From positions 5,580,001-5,644,000 of the forward strand of contig NZ_CP107869.1 in assembly GCF_036013645.1 (NCBI RefSeq): DNA of 64,000 bases. The letters run 5' to 3'. The notes below the pieces were generated by a model. It was not told the DNA's origin. It did not search any database and saw only the letters and a program-made list of their open reading frames with translations. The stretch comes from Streptomyces sp. NBC_00490. GTDB taxonomy: Bacteria; Actinomycetota; Actinomycetes; Streptomycetales; Streptomycetaceae. Below are positions 43,168 to 51,640 of this stretch, piece after piece; positions within the stretch are counted from its first letter, which is position 1; every line of letters starts with the position of its first letter. A program made the position numbers and the translations under genes.

Positions 43168-45165
43168 ATGGAGAGCCTGGGGGCGGGGGATCCGCAGAGG
43201 ATCGGGGCGTACCGGCTGCTGGCGCGGCTCGGGGCCGGCGGCATGGGGCAGGTGTATCTCGCCAGGTCGGACCGGGGCCGCACCGTCGCCGTCAAGCTGG
43301 TGCGCGAGGAGCTCGCCGCGCAGGAGGAGTTCCGGGCGCGGTTCCGGCAGGAGGTGCAGGCCGCCCGGCAGGTCGGCGGGTACTGGACCGCGCCCGTCCT
43401 CGACGCCGACACCGAGGCCGACGTGCCCTGGGTCGCCACCGGGTATGTCGCCGGGCCCAGCCTCCAGCAGGTCGTCGGACACGACCACGGGGCGCTGCCC
43501 GAGCGGTCGGTGAAGATCCTCGCCGCCGGGCTCGCGCACGCACTCGAGGACATCCACGCGGCCGGGATCGTGCACCGGGATCTCAAGCCGTCCAATGTGC
43601 TGGTGACGATCGACGGCCCCCGTGTCATCGACTTCGGCATCGCACGGGCCCTGGAGACGGTGACCGACGGAGGGCTGACGCGGACCGGCGCGCTCGTCGG
43701 GTCGCCCGGGTTCATGGCGCCCGAGCAGGTGCGGGGCGACCGGATCACCCCGGCCTGCGATGTGTTCTGCCTCGGCTCCGTGCTCGCGTACGCCGCCACC
43801 GGCAAGCTTCCCTTCGGGGCCGGGGGGAGTGGGGTGCACGCCCTGATGTTCCGGATCGCCCAGGAGGAACCCGACCTGGAGGGCATGCCCGAGGGGATCG
43901 CCGAGCTCGTCCGCGACTGCCTGAAGAAGGACCCTGCGAAACGGCCGACGCTGGACCAGGTGCTGGAGCGGACCGGGGCCGAGGACACGGTGTCCGACGG
44001 ACGGTCGCGGGACCCGTGGCTGCCGAGCGCGCTGGTGGCACAACTCGGGCGGCACGCGGTGCAGTTGCTGGACGCGGAGGATCCGGAGGGGCCGGGTGCG
44101 GAAGCGGGCGCGGGCGCAGGCTCCGGTCCCGGCACGGCCCCCGGCTCCGCCGAAGCCTCGCCCGAGCACGCGTCTGCCCCTGCCGACGGCACCCCGCCCA
44201 CCCCGGGCCGGCCGGGCGGGGGAGCGCCGCTGAACCACCTGCCCACGGTCGTCGCCGGACAGGGCGCCCAGACTCCCCCGCCGGTGCCGACGAGCGGGCC
44301 ACAGCCCCCGTACGGCCCGCCGCCCGCCCACCCCGGCTACGGCGCCGGCCCGCAGACGCCCGCGCCGTACGGCCCCGCACCCGGTCACCCCGCCTACGGC
44401 CATCCCCAGCAGCACCCGCAACACCCCCAGGCCCAGCCCCCGGCGTACGGCTACCCCCAGCAACCGCAGGCCCCGGCGTTCGGCCACCCGTCCCAGCCCG
44501 GCGCCCCTTCGCCGTACAACCCCTACGGCGGCCCCGGCCACACCCCGCCCTACGGCCCAGGCCCCACCCCGCCCTACGGCCCCGGCTTCACCCCGCCTCC
44601 CGAACCCCAGCGCCGCAACGGCCGTTCCACCGCCGCCCTGGTCGCCGTCGCCCTGGTCGTCGCGCTCGGCGCGGGCGGCTCGGTCTACGCGCTGATGAAC
44701 AGCGACGGCGGCGACGACGACAAGGCCGGCCCCACGCCCACCCCCACCCAAAGCGCCCCCACGACACCGGGCCCCACCACCCCGGAGCCCTCGCCGACGC
44801 CGACCACCTCGGCTCCGGCGGACGGCAGCATCCCGGCCGGCTATCTCGGCACCTGGACCAGCACCATCGACAACGCCGACGGCTCGCACGCCCGTCAACT
44901 CACCATCCAGGAGGGCGAGGTGGGCGACACCGTCCTCTCGCTCGTCGCGGACGGCCCCGACTACCACTGCGTGTTCGAGGCCGCCCTGACCGAAGAGCCC
45001 GCCGGCAACGGCCCGTTGCGGATCGGCCCGTCCACGGTGACGGTCGGCGAGCCCGCCTCCTCCTGCTCGCCGGGCGCGGCCAGCGAGGTCACCCTGCTGT
45101 CGAACGGCACCCTGGAGCGCGTGAACGCGAGCAACGGGGAGAAGCTGATCTACACGAAGCAGTGA
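43168..45165 (+). CDS. Membrane Ser/Thr protein kinase (Hanks type)
   Basis: The 665-residue protein has a complete kinase domain in residues 12-270: LGAGGMGQVYLA (glycine loop), VAVKLV (Lys), IVHRDLKPSNVL (catalytic loop), VIDFGIAR (DFG) and FMAPEQVRG. The activation loop has TRTGALVGSP with the Thr residues usually autophosphorylated. A Pro/Tyr/Gly/Gln-rich linker of about 200 residues follows (many PPYGP and HP repeats), then one TM segment near 490-512 and an outside domain of 150 residues with two Cys, behind a Thr/Pro-rich stalk. No PASTA repeats are present. It is the probable counterpart of S. coelicolor SCO3621. Confidence 0.93.
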   Translation: MESLGAGDPQRIGAYRLLARLGAGGMGQVYLARSDRGRTVAVKLVREELAAQEEFRARFRQEVQAARQVGGYWTAPVLDADTEADVPWVATGYVAGPSLQQVVGHDHGALPERSVKILAAGLAHALEDIHAAGIVHRDLKPSNVLVTIDGPRVIDFGIARALETVTDGGLTRTGALVGSPGFMAPEQVRGDRITPACDVFCLGSVLAYAATGKLPFGAGGSGVHALMFRIAQEEPDLEGMPEGIAELVRDCLKKDPAKRPTLDQVLERTGAEDTVSDGRSRDPWLPSALVAQLGRHAVQLLDAEDPEGPGAEAGAGAGSGPGTAPGSAEASPEHASAPADGTPPTPGRPGGGAPLNHLPTVVAGQGAQTPPPVPTSGPQPPYGPPPAHPGYGAGPQTPAPYGPAPGHPAYGHPQQHPQHPQAQPPAYGYPQQPQAPAFGHPSQPGAPSPYNPYGGPGHTPPYGPGPTPPYGPGFTPPPEPQRRNGRSTAALVAVALVVALGAGGSVYALMNSDGGDDDKAGPTPTPTQSAPTTPGPTTPEPSPTPTTSAPADGSIPAGYLGTWTSTIDNADGSHARQLTIQEGEVGDTVLSLVADGPDYHCVFEAALTEEPAGNGPLRIGPSTVTVGEPASSCSPGAASEVTLLSNGTLERVNASNGEKLIYTKQ

Positions 45166-45174
45166 CCCGAACTC

Positions 45175-45780
45175 CTAGATCCACCCCTGCTGCCAGGCGT
45201 GATGGGCCGCCGCGTGCCGCGTGGTGGCCCCCAGCTTGGACATGGCGGCCGAGAGGTAGTTGCGCACGGTCCCCTGAGCCAGATGCACCTGCGCGGCGAT
45301 CTCGGCCACCGACGCCCCCGTACGGGCCGCCCGCAACACCTCCAGCTCCCGCTCGCTGAGCGGACAGTCGTCCTCCGACAGCGCGGACGCGGCGATGTCC
45401 GGATCGACGTAGCGGCGCCCGGCGGCGATGTCGCGGAGGATCTCCGCGAGCCGGGCCGCGGGGGTCGTCTTGGGCACGAACCCGCGGACCCCGGCGGCCA
45501 GCGCGCGGCGCAGGACGGCCGGCCGGGCGTGCCGGGTCACGATGACGACGTGGGTGTCCCGGCGGGCGGCCCGGATCTCCTCGGCGGCCCGCAGCCCGTC
45601 CGTGGGCGGCATCTCCAGATCCAGTACGGCGATGTCGGGCCGGTGCTCCAGGGCGAGCCGGACGGCATCGGTGGAGGTGGCGGCCTCCGCGACCACCGTG
45701 AGGTCGTCCTCCAAAGAGAGGAGTGCGACGAGGGCGCCGCGCAGTAGATCCTCGTCGTCGGCGAGGAGGAGCCGGATCAC
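45175..45780 (-). CDS. NarL/LuxR-family response regulator (DesR-like)
   Basis: The 201-residue regulator has a receiver (LLLADDEDLL; phospho-acceptor Asp in IAVLDLEMPPTDG; Thr in IVTRHA and Lys in FVPKTTP) and a LuxR helix-turn-helix (LSERELEVLRAARTGASVAE, VHLAQGTVRNYLSAAMSKL). The pattern LDLEMPxxDG is that of the DesR group. The start overlaps the stop of the kinase gene (ATGA), so the two are coupled. It meets the Ser/Thr kinase gene tail to tail with nine bases between. Confidence 0.93.
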   Translation of the reverse strand: MIRLLLADDEDLLRGALVALLSLEDDLTVVAEAATSTDAVRLALEHRPDIAVLDLEMPPTDGLRAAEEIRAARRDTHVVIVTRHARPAVLRRALAAGVRGFVPKTTPAARLAEILRDIAAGRRYVDPDIAASALSEDDCPLSERELEVLRAARTGASVAEIAAQVHLAQGTVRNYLSAAMSKLGATTRHAAAHHAWQQGWI

Positions 45781-46952
45781 TCTTCGATCCTCTGTACGGG
45801 CAGGGTCGCGGTCACCACGAAACGGTCGCCGTCCGCCCGTTCCCAGGTCAACTCCCCGCCCGCGGAGCGCAGTCGCTCGGCGAGGCCGAGGAGGCCGGTG
45901 CCGTCGCCGGTGCCGGGGTGGGCGTGGGCCTGGTCGTTGGTGATCCGCAGCAGGGCCTGTTCCCCGCTGACGCGGTAGTCGACCTCCGTGTGCCGGGCCT
46001 GACTGTGGCGGAGCACATTGGTGGTGGCCTCACGCATGACGAGACCGAGGAGCTGACGGGTGGGGTCGCTCAACTCCTCCTGAAGGGCGGCCGGTTCCAG
46101 GTTCATGCGCGCGTCGATTCCGGCCGCCGCCAGCACCCGGGTGGCGTTGGCGATCTCGCCGTCGAGGGTGGTCCGGCGAATCCCCCGCACCACGGCGCGC
46201 GTGTCCCGCAGCGCGTCCGCGCACAGCCGCCGTATCTCCTGCATCTCGCCCGAGGCGCGCGCGGGGTCGACCTCGGCGATCCGGGAGGCCAACTCCGCCT
46301 TCAGCGCGATGACTTGCAGATGATGCCCCTGGATGTCATGCAGGTCGGAGGCGAACCGCAGCCGCTCGTCCTTCACCGCCAGCTCCGCCTCCAGCCGCCG
46401 CGCCCGGTCGAGCCGCCCCGCGATCCGCCAGGCCCACAGCGGCCCGAGCACGGTCCACACGGTGAACGCGGTCAGACAGGCCGGGAAGAGAGCGGCATAC
46501 GCCAACTCCTCGTCCCCAGCGAGCAGATTCACGGCACTGCCCGGCACCAGCGCGAGGACGACGGCACCGCCGATCAGCCACCGCTTCCCGGCCGCGGAGA
46601 GATGGACGGCCACGATCGCCACGGTCACGGCCGGGGCGACCGCCCACAGCCCGTAGTTGTGCCGGGCCAGCGGCAGCACGGCGAGCGCCGCCGCGGCGAG
46701 ACAGGCGGTGACCAGCCACCCCGCGAGCGGCCGCAGGACCGGCGTGCGGTCCTCCATCGCCCCGCCGAGGAGCACGGCGGCGGCCACGGCATGCACGCCC
46801 AGCGCCGGGACCACGGGCGCCCGCGCCCACAGCGGCACGTCCCCGTCCAGGGCCCAGCTGCCGTACGCCAGCACCAGCACACAGACGACGGTCCCGGGCA
46901 CGGCCCACCACGTGTAGCGCCGGAAACCCGTGAGCCCCGCCCCGTTGTCCAC
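45777..46952 (-). CDS. Sensor histidine kinase (DesK-like)
   Basis: The 391-residue kinase has five to six TM segments in residues 10-170, a coiled linker and the DesK-type box FASDLHDIQGHHLQVIALKAEL with the phospho-acceptor His, then a HATPase domain (EATTNVLRHSQA, GTGLLGLAERL). DesK-type kinases read membrane order or thickness through their TM bundle. GTG 46952 lies six bases after CACAAT on this strand, a possible -10, and a palindrome ATGACA-GA-TGTCAT sits at the -35 position (46976-46989), which suggests autoregulation by the partner regulator. Confidence 0.9.
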   Translation of the reverse strand: MDNGAGLTGFRRYTWWAVPGTVVCVLVLAYGSWALDGDVPLWARAPVVPALGVHAVAAAVLLGGAMEDRTPVLRPLAGWLVTACLAAAALAVLPLARHNYGLWAVAPAVTVAIVAVHLSAAGKRWLIGGAVVLALVPGSAVNLLAGDEELAYAALFPACLTAFTVWTVLGPLWAWRIAGRLDRARRLEAELAVKDERLRFASDLHDIQGHHLQVIALKAELASRIAEVDPARASGEMQEIRRLCADALRDTRAVVRGIRRTTLDGEIANATRVLAAAGIDARMNLEPAALQEELSDPTRQLLGLVMREATTNVLRHSQARHTEVDYRVSGEQALLRITNDQAHAHPGTGDGTGLLGLAERLRSAGGELTWERADGDRFVVTATLPVQRIEE

Positions 46953-46975
46953 AGGGCCATTGTGGCAGTGCCCGG

Positions 46976-46989
46976 ATGACAGATGTCAT
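46976..46989. promoter_or_regulatory. Perfect palindrome ATGACA-GA-TGTCAT between the DesK-like kinase and membrane genes
   Basis: Fourteen bases with perfect 6-bp arms in the divergent gap. On the minus strand ATGACA resembles a -35 box, 19 bases from CACAAT. NarL/LuxR regulators bind short palindromes of this size, and the regulator at 45175 is the obvious candidate. Confidence 0.6.
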
Positions 46990-47087
46990 ACGACGACGTG
47001 CACGGCCGGCACTACTGGCGCTCCCTCGGTCCCGCCACTCTGAAGGCATGGGGACATACCCCACCCCGGTACCCTCGAGGAGGCGCC

Positions 47088-47480
47088 ATGCACCACGTAC
47101 GGCACCACGGTTTCGCCCGCCACTACGTCGAGATGATCCTCGCGATGCTGGCCGGCATGCTCGTCCTCGGCGCGGCCCTGCGGGGCGTCCTGGCGCTCAC
47201 GGACATCACGTACGACATGTCCCGCCGGCCCCGGCTGGTCACGCTGGAGATGGCGTTCACGATGTCCGCCGGCATGGCGTTCTGGATGCGCCGCCGCGGT
47301 CACGCCTGGCCCGGCATCGCCGAGATGTGCGGGGCGATGTTCCTCCCCGCGCTGGTCCTCGTACCGCTGCTGTCCCTGGACGCCGTGGACCCCGGCGCGG
47401 CGATGGCGTGGGAGCACCTCGCGATGCTGCCGCTGATGTTCGCCGTCATGCTGCGGCGGCGCACGGAGTACGGCGCGTGA
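47088..47480 (+). CDS. Small integral membrane protein
   Basis: The 130-residue protein has four predicted TM segments (about 14-36, 49-67, 76-96 and 103-120) and a His-rich start (HHVRHHGFARHYVEM). No family motif is clear. GAGGAGG precedes ATG 47088; the longer open frame from 46983 is rejected because it runs through the palindrome and promoter. The stop overlaps the GTG of the next membrane protein, so both are made together. Being divergent from a membrane-sensing kinase pair across an operator, it is a likely target of that system. Confidence 0.8.
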   Translation: MHHVRHHGFARHYVEMILAMLAGMLVLGAALRGVLALTDITYDMSRRPRLVTLEMAFTMSAGMAFWMRRRGHAWPGIAEMCGAMFLPALVLVPLLSLDAVDPGAAMAWEHLAMLPLMFAVMLRRRTEYGA

Positions 47481-48028
47481 ACGCCCACGCGGTGAGCCGC
47501 CGTTGGCCCACCTGCCTGGCCGTCGCGATCTGGGCCGCCCAGGCCGCCGCGGGCGCCTCCGACACCCTGGACGAGTCGGTCACCGGCTTCGGCGAGGTCC
47601 TGCCGCTGCTGCCACTGCTGTACGTGGTGATCAACCAGCTCGGCACGCCCCGCTCGACCTGGCCGGTGCTCGGCGCAGGCCTGCTGCTCGTGTTCGGCCT
47701 CCAGGCACTGGACCTGGTGTCGCCGGCGGGGGCGATGGTCGGGATCGCGTTGGGGGTGCTGCTGTGGGGGGCGGTGCGGGGTGCTCCACACCCGCCGGCC
47801 GTTCAGGCCGTAGGGGTGGCCGTCTTCGGGACGCTGGCCGTGACCGGCCTTCTGGTCGACCCGGAGGTGGGCCGCTGGCTGGTGGCGGCCGGCTGGTTCT
47901 TCCACGGGCTGTGGGACTTGGCGCACCTGACGATGGAGCGACTCAAGGGCATCGTGGCGCCGACCTTCGCGGAGTGGTGCGCGGTGGTGGATGTCCTGGT
48001 AGGGGTCGAACTTCTCGTCCTACGGTGA
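47477..48028 (+). CDS. Integral membrane protein of unknown function
   Basis: The 183-residue protein has about five TM segments, from PTCLAVAIWAAQAAAGA near residue 11 to VVDVLVGVELLVLR at the end. FFHGLWDLAHLTMERLKGIVAPTFAEWCAVVD (about residues 138-169) carries His and Asp residues in or near the membrane, which might bind a metal or haem, but no family is recognised. GTG 47477 overlaps the previous stop. It is probably co-transcribed with the 47088 gene under the DesKR-like system. Confidence 0.8.
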   Translation: MNAHAVSRRWPTCLAVAIWAAQAAAGASDTLDESVTGFGEVLPLLPLLYVVINQLGTPRSTWPVLGAGLLLVFGLQALDLVSPAGAMVGIALGVLLWGAVRGAPHPPAVQAVGVAVFGTLAVTGLLVDPEVGRWLVAAGWFFHGLWDLAHLTMERLKGIVAPTFAEWCAVVDVLVGVELLVLR

Positions 48029-48118
48029 GGCGGACCCACCCAGGGGCGCCGGGAACTGCGCGACCAGCCACGACGGCGCCGCACCCCTACGCGGACCCCA
48101 GCCCCGATGGCGCCCCCC

Positions 48119-48871
48119 TCACCGAGGCTCCGGAGGCCGCTGCCGAGGCATGTTCGGCCGCGCACCCCCCGCCCCGGGCGGCAACGGGAACCGCCCCTGG
48201 ACCACGTTCCCGTCCCCCCGGCCCGCCCCCGCGACACCCCCCTGGATCCCCAACGGCGCCGACCCCGTCCGGAACTCCACCATCCAGTCCGCGGTCTCCA
48301 CCCGCACCAACTCGGTCACGTCCTCGGAGAACCTCCGCAGCACCCCGAGACACCGGTCGGCCGCCTCCCCCGCGGTCCCCTCGGCCGGCCCCAGAACCTC
48401 CCGCACACTCTCCGAGGCCCAGTCGAACTGCAGCACCTGCAACCGCCGCTGCACGGCCTGCGCGGTGGCCACATCCCTTATCCAGCCGGACGTCACCCCG
48501 AAGAACCGGTCCACGGCCACGCACGCGACGGCGAGCAGCAGCGCCAGGTACCCCCAGCCCGCGCCCCCGCCGACGACCCCCGTGAGGTCCAGAAGGGGCA
48601 GCGACGCACCGGCCACCGCCCCGGCCGCGGCCCCGCACCGCAGGGCCCGCGCGCCCCGCCGCTTCCACACCCGGTCCGCGAGGTACCACGCGGCGGTGTC
48701 GAGCGCCCCGCGCTCCACCCACCGGTACAGCTCGTCGAGACGGAGCGCGGGCTCGCCCCAGTCCCCGAGCGGAAACGTCCGTCCCGTCAGGTCGCCCGGC
48801 CGCGGCCCGACCGCCTCCCCGCCCCGCCCGTCCTGAGGCGGACCCTCGGGCTGCATCTCCGGCTGACCCAC
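48119..48871 (-). CDS. SLATT-domain two-TM protein
   Basis: The 250-residue protein has a polar N-terminus, a helix LRLDELYRWVERGALDTAAWYLADRVWKRRGARALRCG at about 47-84, two TM segments (about 84-103 and 110-127) and a long C-terminal helical region (WIRDVATAQAVQRRLQVLQFDWASESVRE). This is the layout of SLATT domains, the 2TM effectors often linked with SMODS nucleotide-second-messenger systems. No SMODS or SLOG gene is nearby. The last 40 residues are Gly/Pro-rich. GTG 48871 is chosen for the GGGAG six bases before it. Confidence 0.75.
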   Translation of the reverse strand: MGQPEMQPEGPPQDGRGGEAVGPRPGDLTGRTFPLGDWGEPALRLDELYRWVERGALDTAAWYLADRVWKRRGARALRCGAAAGAVAGASLPLLDLTGVVGGGAGWGYLALLLAVACVAVDRFFGVTSGWIRDVATAQAVQRRLQVLQFDWASESVREVLGPAEGTAGEAADRCLGVLRRFSEDVTELVRVETADWMVEFRTGSAPLGIQGGVAGAGRGDGNVVQGRFPLPPGAGGARPNMPRQRPPEPR

Positions 48872-49126
48872 CCGGCACTCCCTACTGATCACGGACGATC
48901 ACGCTGTGTGAAGCATGGTGCTGACGCGCCGGGTCTTTCCTACCGCCCAATGGGTGGCGAAGGGACGGCTTTCACTCCTTTTCCGCCCGGAAGTAGGCCT
49001 TGATCAGGTATAGGACTCGACAACATCTCACTCGAAAGAGTGCCGGAGCGATGGCTGCGTGGAGCACGTAGGCTCGTCACAGAGGACGAGAACGAGAAGA
49101 CACAGACCTATGAGCGGGAGCTGATC

Positions 49127-49465
49127 GTGATCCCCGGTGGTGGCCAGCCCAATATGCAGCAGCTGCTCCAGCAGGCCCAGAAGATGCAGCAGGACCTGGC
49201 GAACGCGCAGGAGGAACTGGCGCGGACCGAGGTCGACGGCCAGGCGGGCGGCGGCCTGGTCAAGGCGACGGTCACCGGCTCCGGTGAACTCCGCGCCCTG
49301 AAGATCGACCCGAAGGCGGTGGACCCGGAGGACACCGAGACCCTCGCCGACCTGATCGTCGCGGCCGTACAGGCGGCCAACGAGAACGCCCAGACGCTCC
49401 AGCAGCAGAAGCTGGGCCCGCTGGCCCAGGGCTTGGGCGGCGGTATTCCGGGTCTGCCTTTCTAA
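49127..49465 (+). CDS. YbaB/EbfC nucleoid-associated protein
   Basis: The 112-residue DNA-binding protein has the YbaB fold: an N-terminal helix rich in Gln and Met ([23 protein letters not shown]), a three-strand sheet ([30 protein letters not shown]) and a C-terminal helix ([22 protein letters not shown]). It forms tweezer-like dimers and binds DNA with little sequence preference. GTG 49127 is chosen: GGGAG stands six bases before it and the family begins at this point. It lies 58 bases upstream of recR, the conserved ybaB-recR order of bacteria. Confidence 0.93.
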   Translation: MIPGGGQPNMQQLLQQAQKMQQDLANAQEELARTEVDGQAGGGLVKATVTGSGELRALKIDPKAVDPEDTETLADLIVAAVQAANENAQTLQQQKLGPLAQGLGGGIPGLPF

Positions 49466-49523
49466 GTAGGGCGTCCGCCAACTACCGTACGTACCCAAGG
49501 AACCCAGGAAGGACGGCAGTCCG

Positions 49524-50123
49524 TTGTACGAAGGCGTGGTGCAGGACCTCATCGACGAACTGGGGCGGCTCCCCGGCGTCGGTCCCAAGAGCGCCCAGCG
49601 GATCGCCTTTCACATCCTGCAGGCGGAACCGACGGACGTACGGCGGCTCGCGCAGTGCCTGATGGAGGTCAAGGCGAAGGTCCGCTTCTGCGCGACCTGC
49701 GGAAACGTGGCACAGGAAGAGCTGTGCAACATCTGCCGCGACACGCGCCGCGACCTCTCGGTCATCTGCGTGGTGGAGGAGCCGAAGGACGTGGTGGCCA
49801 TCGAACGCACCCGCGAGTTCAGAGGCCGCTACCACGTGCTCGGCGGAGCGATCAGCCCCATCGAAGGTGTGGGACCGGACGACCTGCGTATACGAGAACT
49901 TCTCGCGCGGTTGGCCGACGGTACGGTCACGGAGCTGATCCTGGCCACGGACCCGAACCTGGAGGGCGAGGCCACGGCCACGTACCTCGCCCGCATGATC
50001 AAGCCCATGGGCCTCAAGGTCACCCGCCTGGCCAGCGGCCTCCCGGTGGGTGGCGACCTGGAATACGCGGACGAGGTGACCCTCGGCCGCGCCTTCGAGG
50101 GGAGACGACTCCTAGATGTCTGA
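49524..50123 (+). CDS. recR: Recombination protein RecR
   Basis: RecR works with RecF and RecO in loading RecA at gaps. The 199-residue protein has the helix-hairpin-helix [17 protein letters not shown] (about 13-29), a four-Cys zinc finger CATCGN...CNICRD (about 57-75), the TOPRIM domain ([17 protein letters not shown], then [13 protein letters not shown] with the acidic residues) and a C-terminal Walker-B-like [23 protein letters not shown]. The start codon is TTG, 12 bases after GGAAGGA. The stop overlaps the DUF5063 start by eight bases. Confidence 0.97.
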   Translation: MYEGVVQDLIDELGRLPGVGPKSAQRIAFHILQAEPTDVRRLAQCLMEVKAKVRFCATCGNVAQEELCNICRDTRRDLSVICVVEEPKDVVAIERTREFRGRYHVLGGAISPIEGVGPDDLRIRELLARLADGTVTELILATDPNLEGEATATYLARMIKPMGLKVTRLASGLPVGGDLEYADEVTLGRAFEGRRLLDV

Positions 50124-50775
50124 CGCCACACTGCACGAGACTGCCCACAACCCGGACGACTTCGCGGTCCAGATCGCGGACCAGGTGGAGAGCTTCCTGG
50201 TGGCCGTCACCGAGGTGGCAAGGGGCGACGAGCCGGACTCCGCCGTGCCCTTCCTCCTCCTGGAGGTCTCCCAGATCCTCCTGGCCGGCGGCCGCCTGGG
50301 CGCCCACGAGGACATCGTTCCCGACGAGCGCTACGAGCCCGACACGGGCCCGGACGCCGACGTGGACGAGCTTCGCGAGAACCTGGCGAGGCTGCTGGAC
50401 CCGATCGACGTCTACTCCGAGGTCTTCGACCCCTACGAGCCGCGCAAGGCCCCGGTCCCGGCCCGTATCTCCGACGACCTGACCGACGTCATCACCGACC
50501 TCCGCCACGGCATGGCCCACTACCGCGCGGGCCGCACCTCGGAGGCCCTGTGGTGGTGGCAGTTCTCCTACTTCTCCAACTGGGGCTCGACGGCGTCCGC
50601 CACGCTGCGCGCCCTCCAGTCGATCGTCGCGCATGTGCGGCTGAACCAGCCCCTCGCGGAACTGGACGGCCTCGACACGGACCAGTCCATGGGCGACGAG
50701 ACCCTGGAGTTCGAGGCGGGCAAGGTCATGGTGGAGGAGATCGCCGAACCGCTGGGCATGCGCCCGGTGAAGTGA
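50116..50775 (+). CDS. DUF5063 family protein
   Basis: The 219-residue soluble, mainly helical protein matches DUF5063, which is commonly encoded directly after recR in actinobacteria. Conserved pieces include [23 protein letters not shown], the acidic [27 protein letters not shown], and [39 protein letters not shown] (about 134-173), with its row of Trp residues. No catalytic motif is visible and the function is not known. The ATG overlaps the recR stop, so it is translated with RecR. Confidence 0.9.
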   Translation: MSDATLHETAHNPDDFAVQIADQVESFLVAVTEVARGDEPDSAVPFLLLEVSQILLAGGRLGAHEDIVPDERYEPDTGPDADVDELRENLARLLDPIDVYSEVFDPYEPRKAPVPARISDDLTDVITDLRHGMAHYRAGRTSEALWWWQFSYFSNWGSTASATLRALQSIVAHVRLNQPLAELDGLDTDQSMGDETLEFEAGKVMVEEIAEPLGMRPVK

Positions 50776-50818
50776 CCCGGCGGTCGGCGGGGGCAGTCGA
50801 CGGAGCCGTCCGGGGCGG

Positions 50819-51538
50819 TCACAGCCCCCACAGCCCCTTGCCGACGGCCGTGATCCCGCCCGTCAGGGCGAGCAGCAGTACGAGCAGCCGGGCCCGCTTC
50901 TCGGGTATGCGGGAAGCGAGGCCCCTGCCGATCAGGCCGCCGACGGTCATCGCCACGACCACCCAGCCCCACCGCGCCCCGCTCAGCTCCGGCAGCCCGT
51001 TCGCCGCCACCGAGAACGCGTTGACGACGACGCCGTAGAACATGGCGTTCGGCACGAACTCCCGTACCGTCCAGCCCGCGTTGAGGGCGTAGAGGGACAC
51101 CGGCGGCCCGCCGACCCCGGCAGCCGAGTTCATGAACCCGCCCGCCGCACCCGCCATGACCGCGCCCTTCGTGCCGCGCAGCGCGGGCACGCGCACGCCC
51201 CGCATGACCAGCAGCACGGCGCCGGTGACGAGCCCGCCCATCACCAACAACAGGACCGGCTCCGGCAGTTGGCGGGTCATCCAGGCCCCCGCCGGCACCG
51301 TGCACGCCGCCGCCGCGCACAGCGGCACCATCGCGCCCGGACGTACCTGACGCCAGCCGCCCGCCAGTCCCACGACACAGATGGCCCCGGAGGCGCAGTT
51401 GGCTAGGACCACCCCCTGCGCGGGCCCGAGCAGCAGGATCAGCGCCGGCACGGCGACCAGGGCGAACCCCATGCCGGTGAGCCACTGGACGGAGGAGCCG
51501 AGCAGCACGATCCCCGCGAGAAGCACGTCGGCCGTCAT
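50819..51538 (-). CDS. TauE/SafE-family (sulfite exporter-like) membrane protein
   Basis: The 239-residue protein has seven to eight TM segments and the TauE/SafE pattern: GSSVQWLTGMGFALVAVPAL near residues 15-34 and GFMNSAAGVGGPPVSLYAL near 131-149, two related halves with the conserved Gly/Pro-rich re-entrant loops. Family members export sulfite, sulfonates or other organic acids. No sulfur genes are nearby, so the substrate is open. It meets the DUF5063 gene tail to tail and is divergent from the STAND gene. Confidence 0.88.
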   Translation of the reverse strand: MTADVLLAGIVLLGSSVQWLTGMGFALVAVPALILLLGPAQGVVLANCASGAICVVGLAGGWRQVRPGAMVPLCAAAACTVPAGAWMTRQLPEPVLLLVMGGLVTGAVLLVMRGVRVPALRGTKGAVMAGAAGGFMNSAAGVGGPPVSLYALNAGWTVREFVPNAMFYGVVVNAFSVAANGLPELSGARWGWVVVAMTVGGLIGRGLASRIPEKRARLLVLLLALTGGITAVGKGLWGL

Positions 51539-51640
51539 GGTTCACCACCCTCTCCTCGGCAACCCGCTGCGTCCGCGTCGGTCCGGGCGCGATGATGACC
51601 GTATGACGGGGCGGTCGAGGGTGTTGACGCGGGTGGGTTC

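Noticed and set aside
44240..44610. Pro/Tyr/Gly repeats in the Ser/Thr kinase gene as a possible separate gene or CRISPR-like repeat
   Set aside because: They are an in-frame low-complexity linker with irregular PPYGP-type units, normal for Streptomyces kinases.
46945..46953. TTGTCCACA, a Streptomyces-type DnaA box
   Set aside because: It is the complement of the first codons of the kinase gene (GTG GAC AAC), single and in coding DNA.
48872..49126. Possible small RNA or SRP RNA before ybaB (a CCGGAAG stretch)
   Set aside because: The SRP RNA core GGTC...GGAAGG pattern and its stem are absent; only a promoter-like TATAGG patch is seen.
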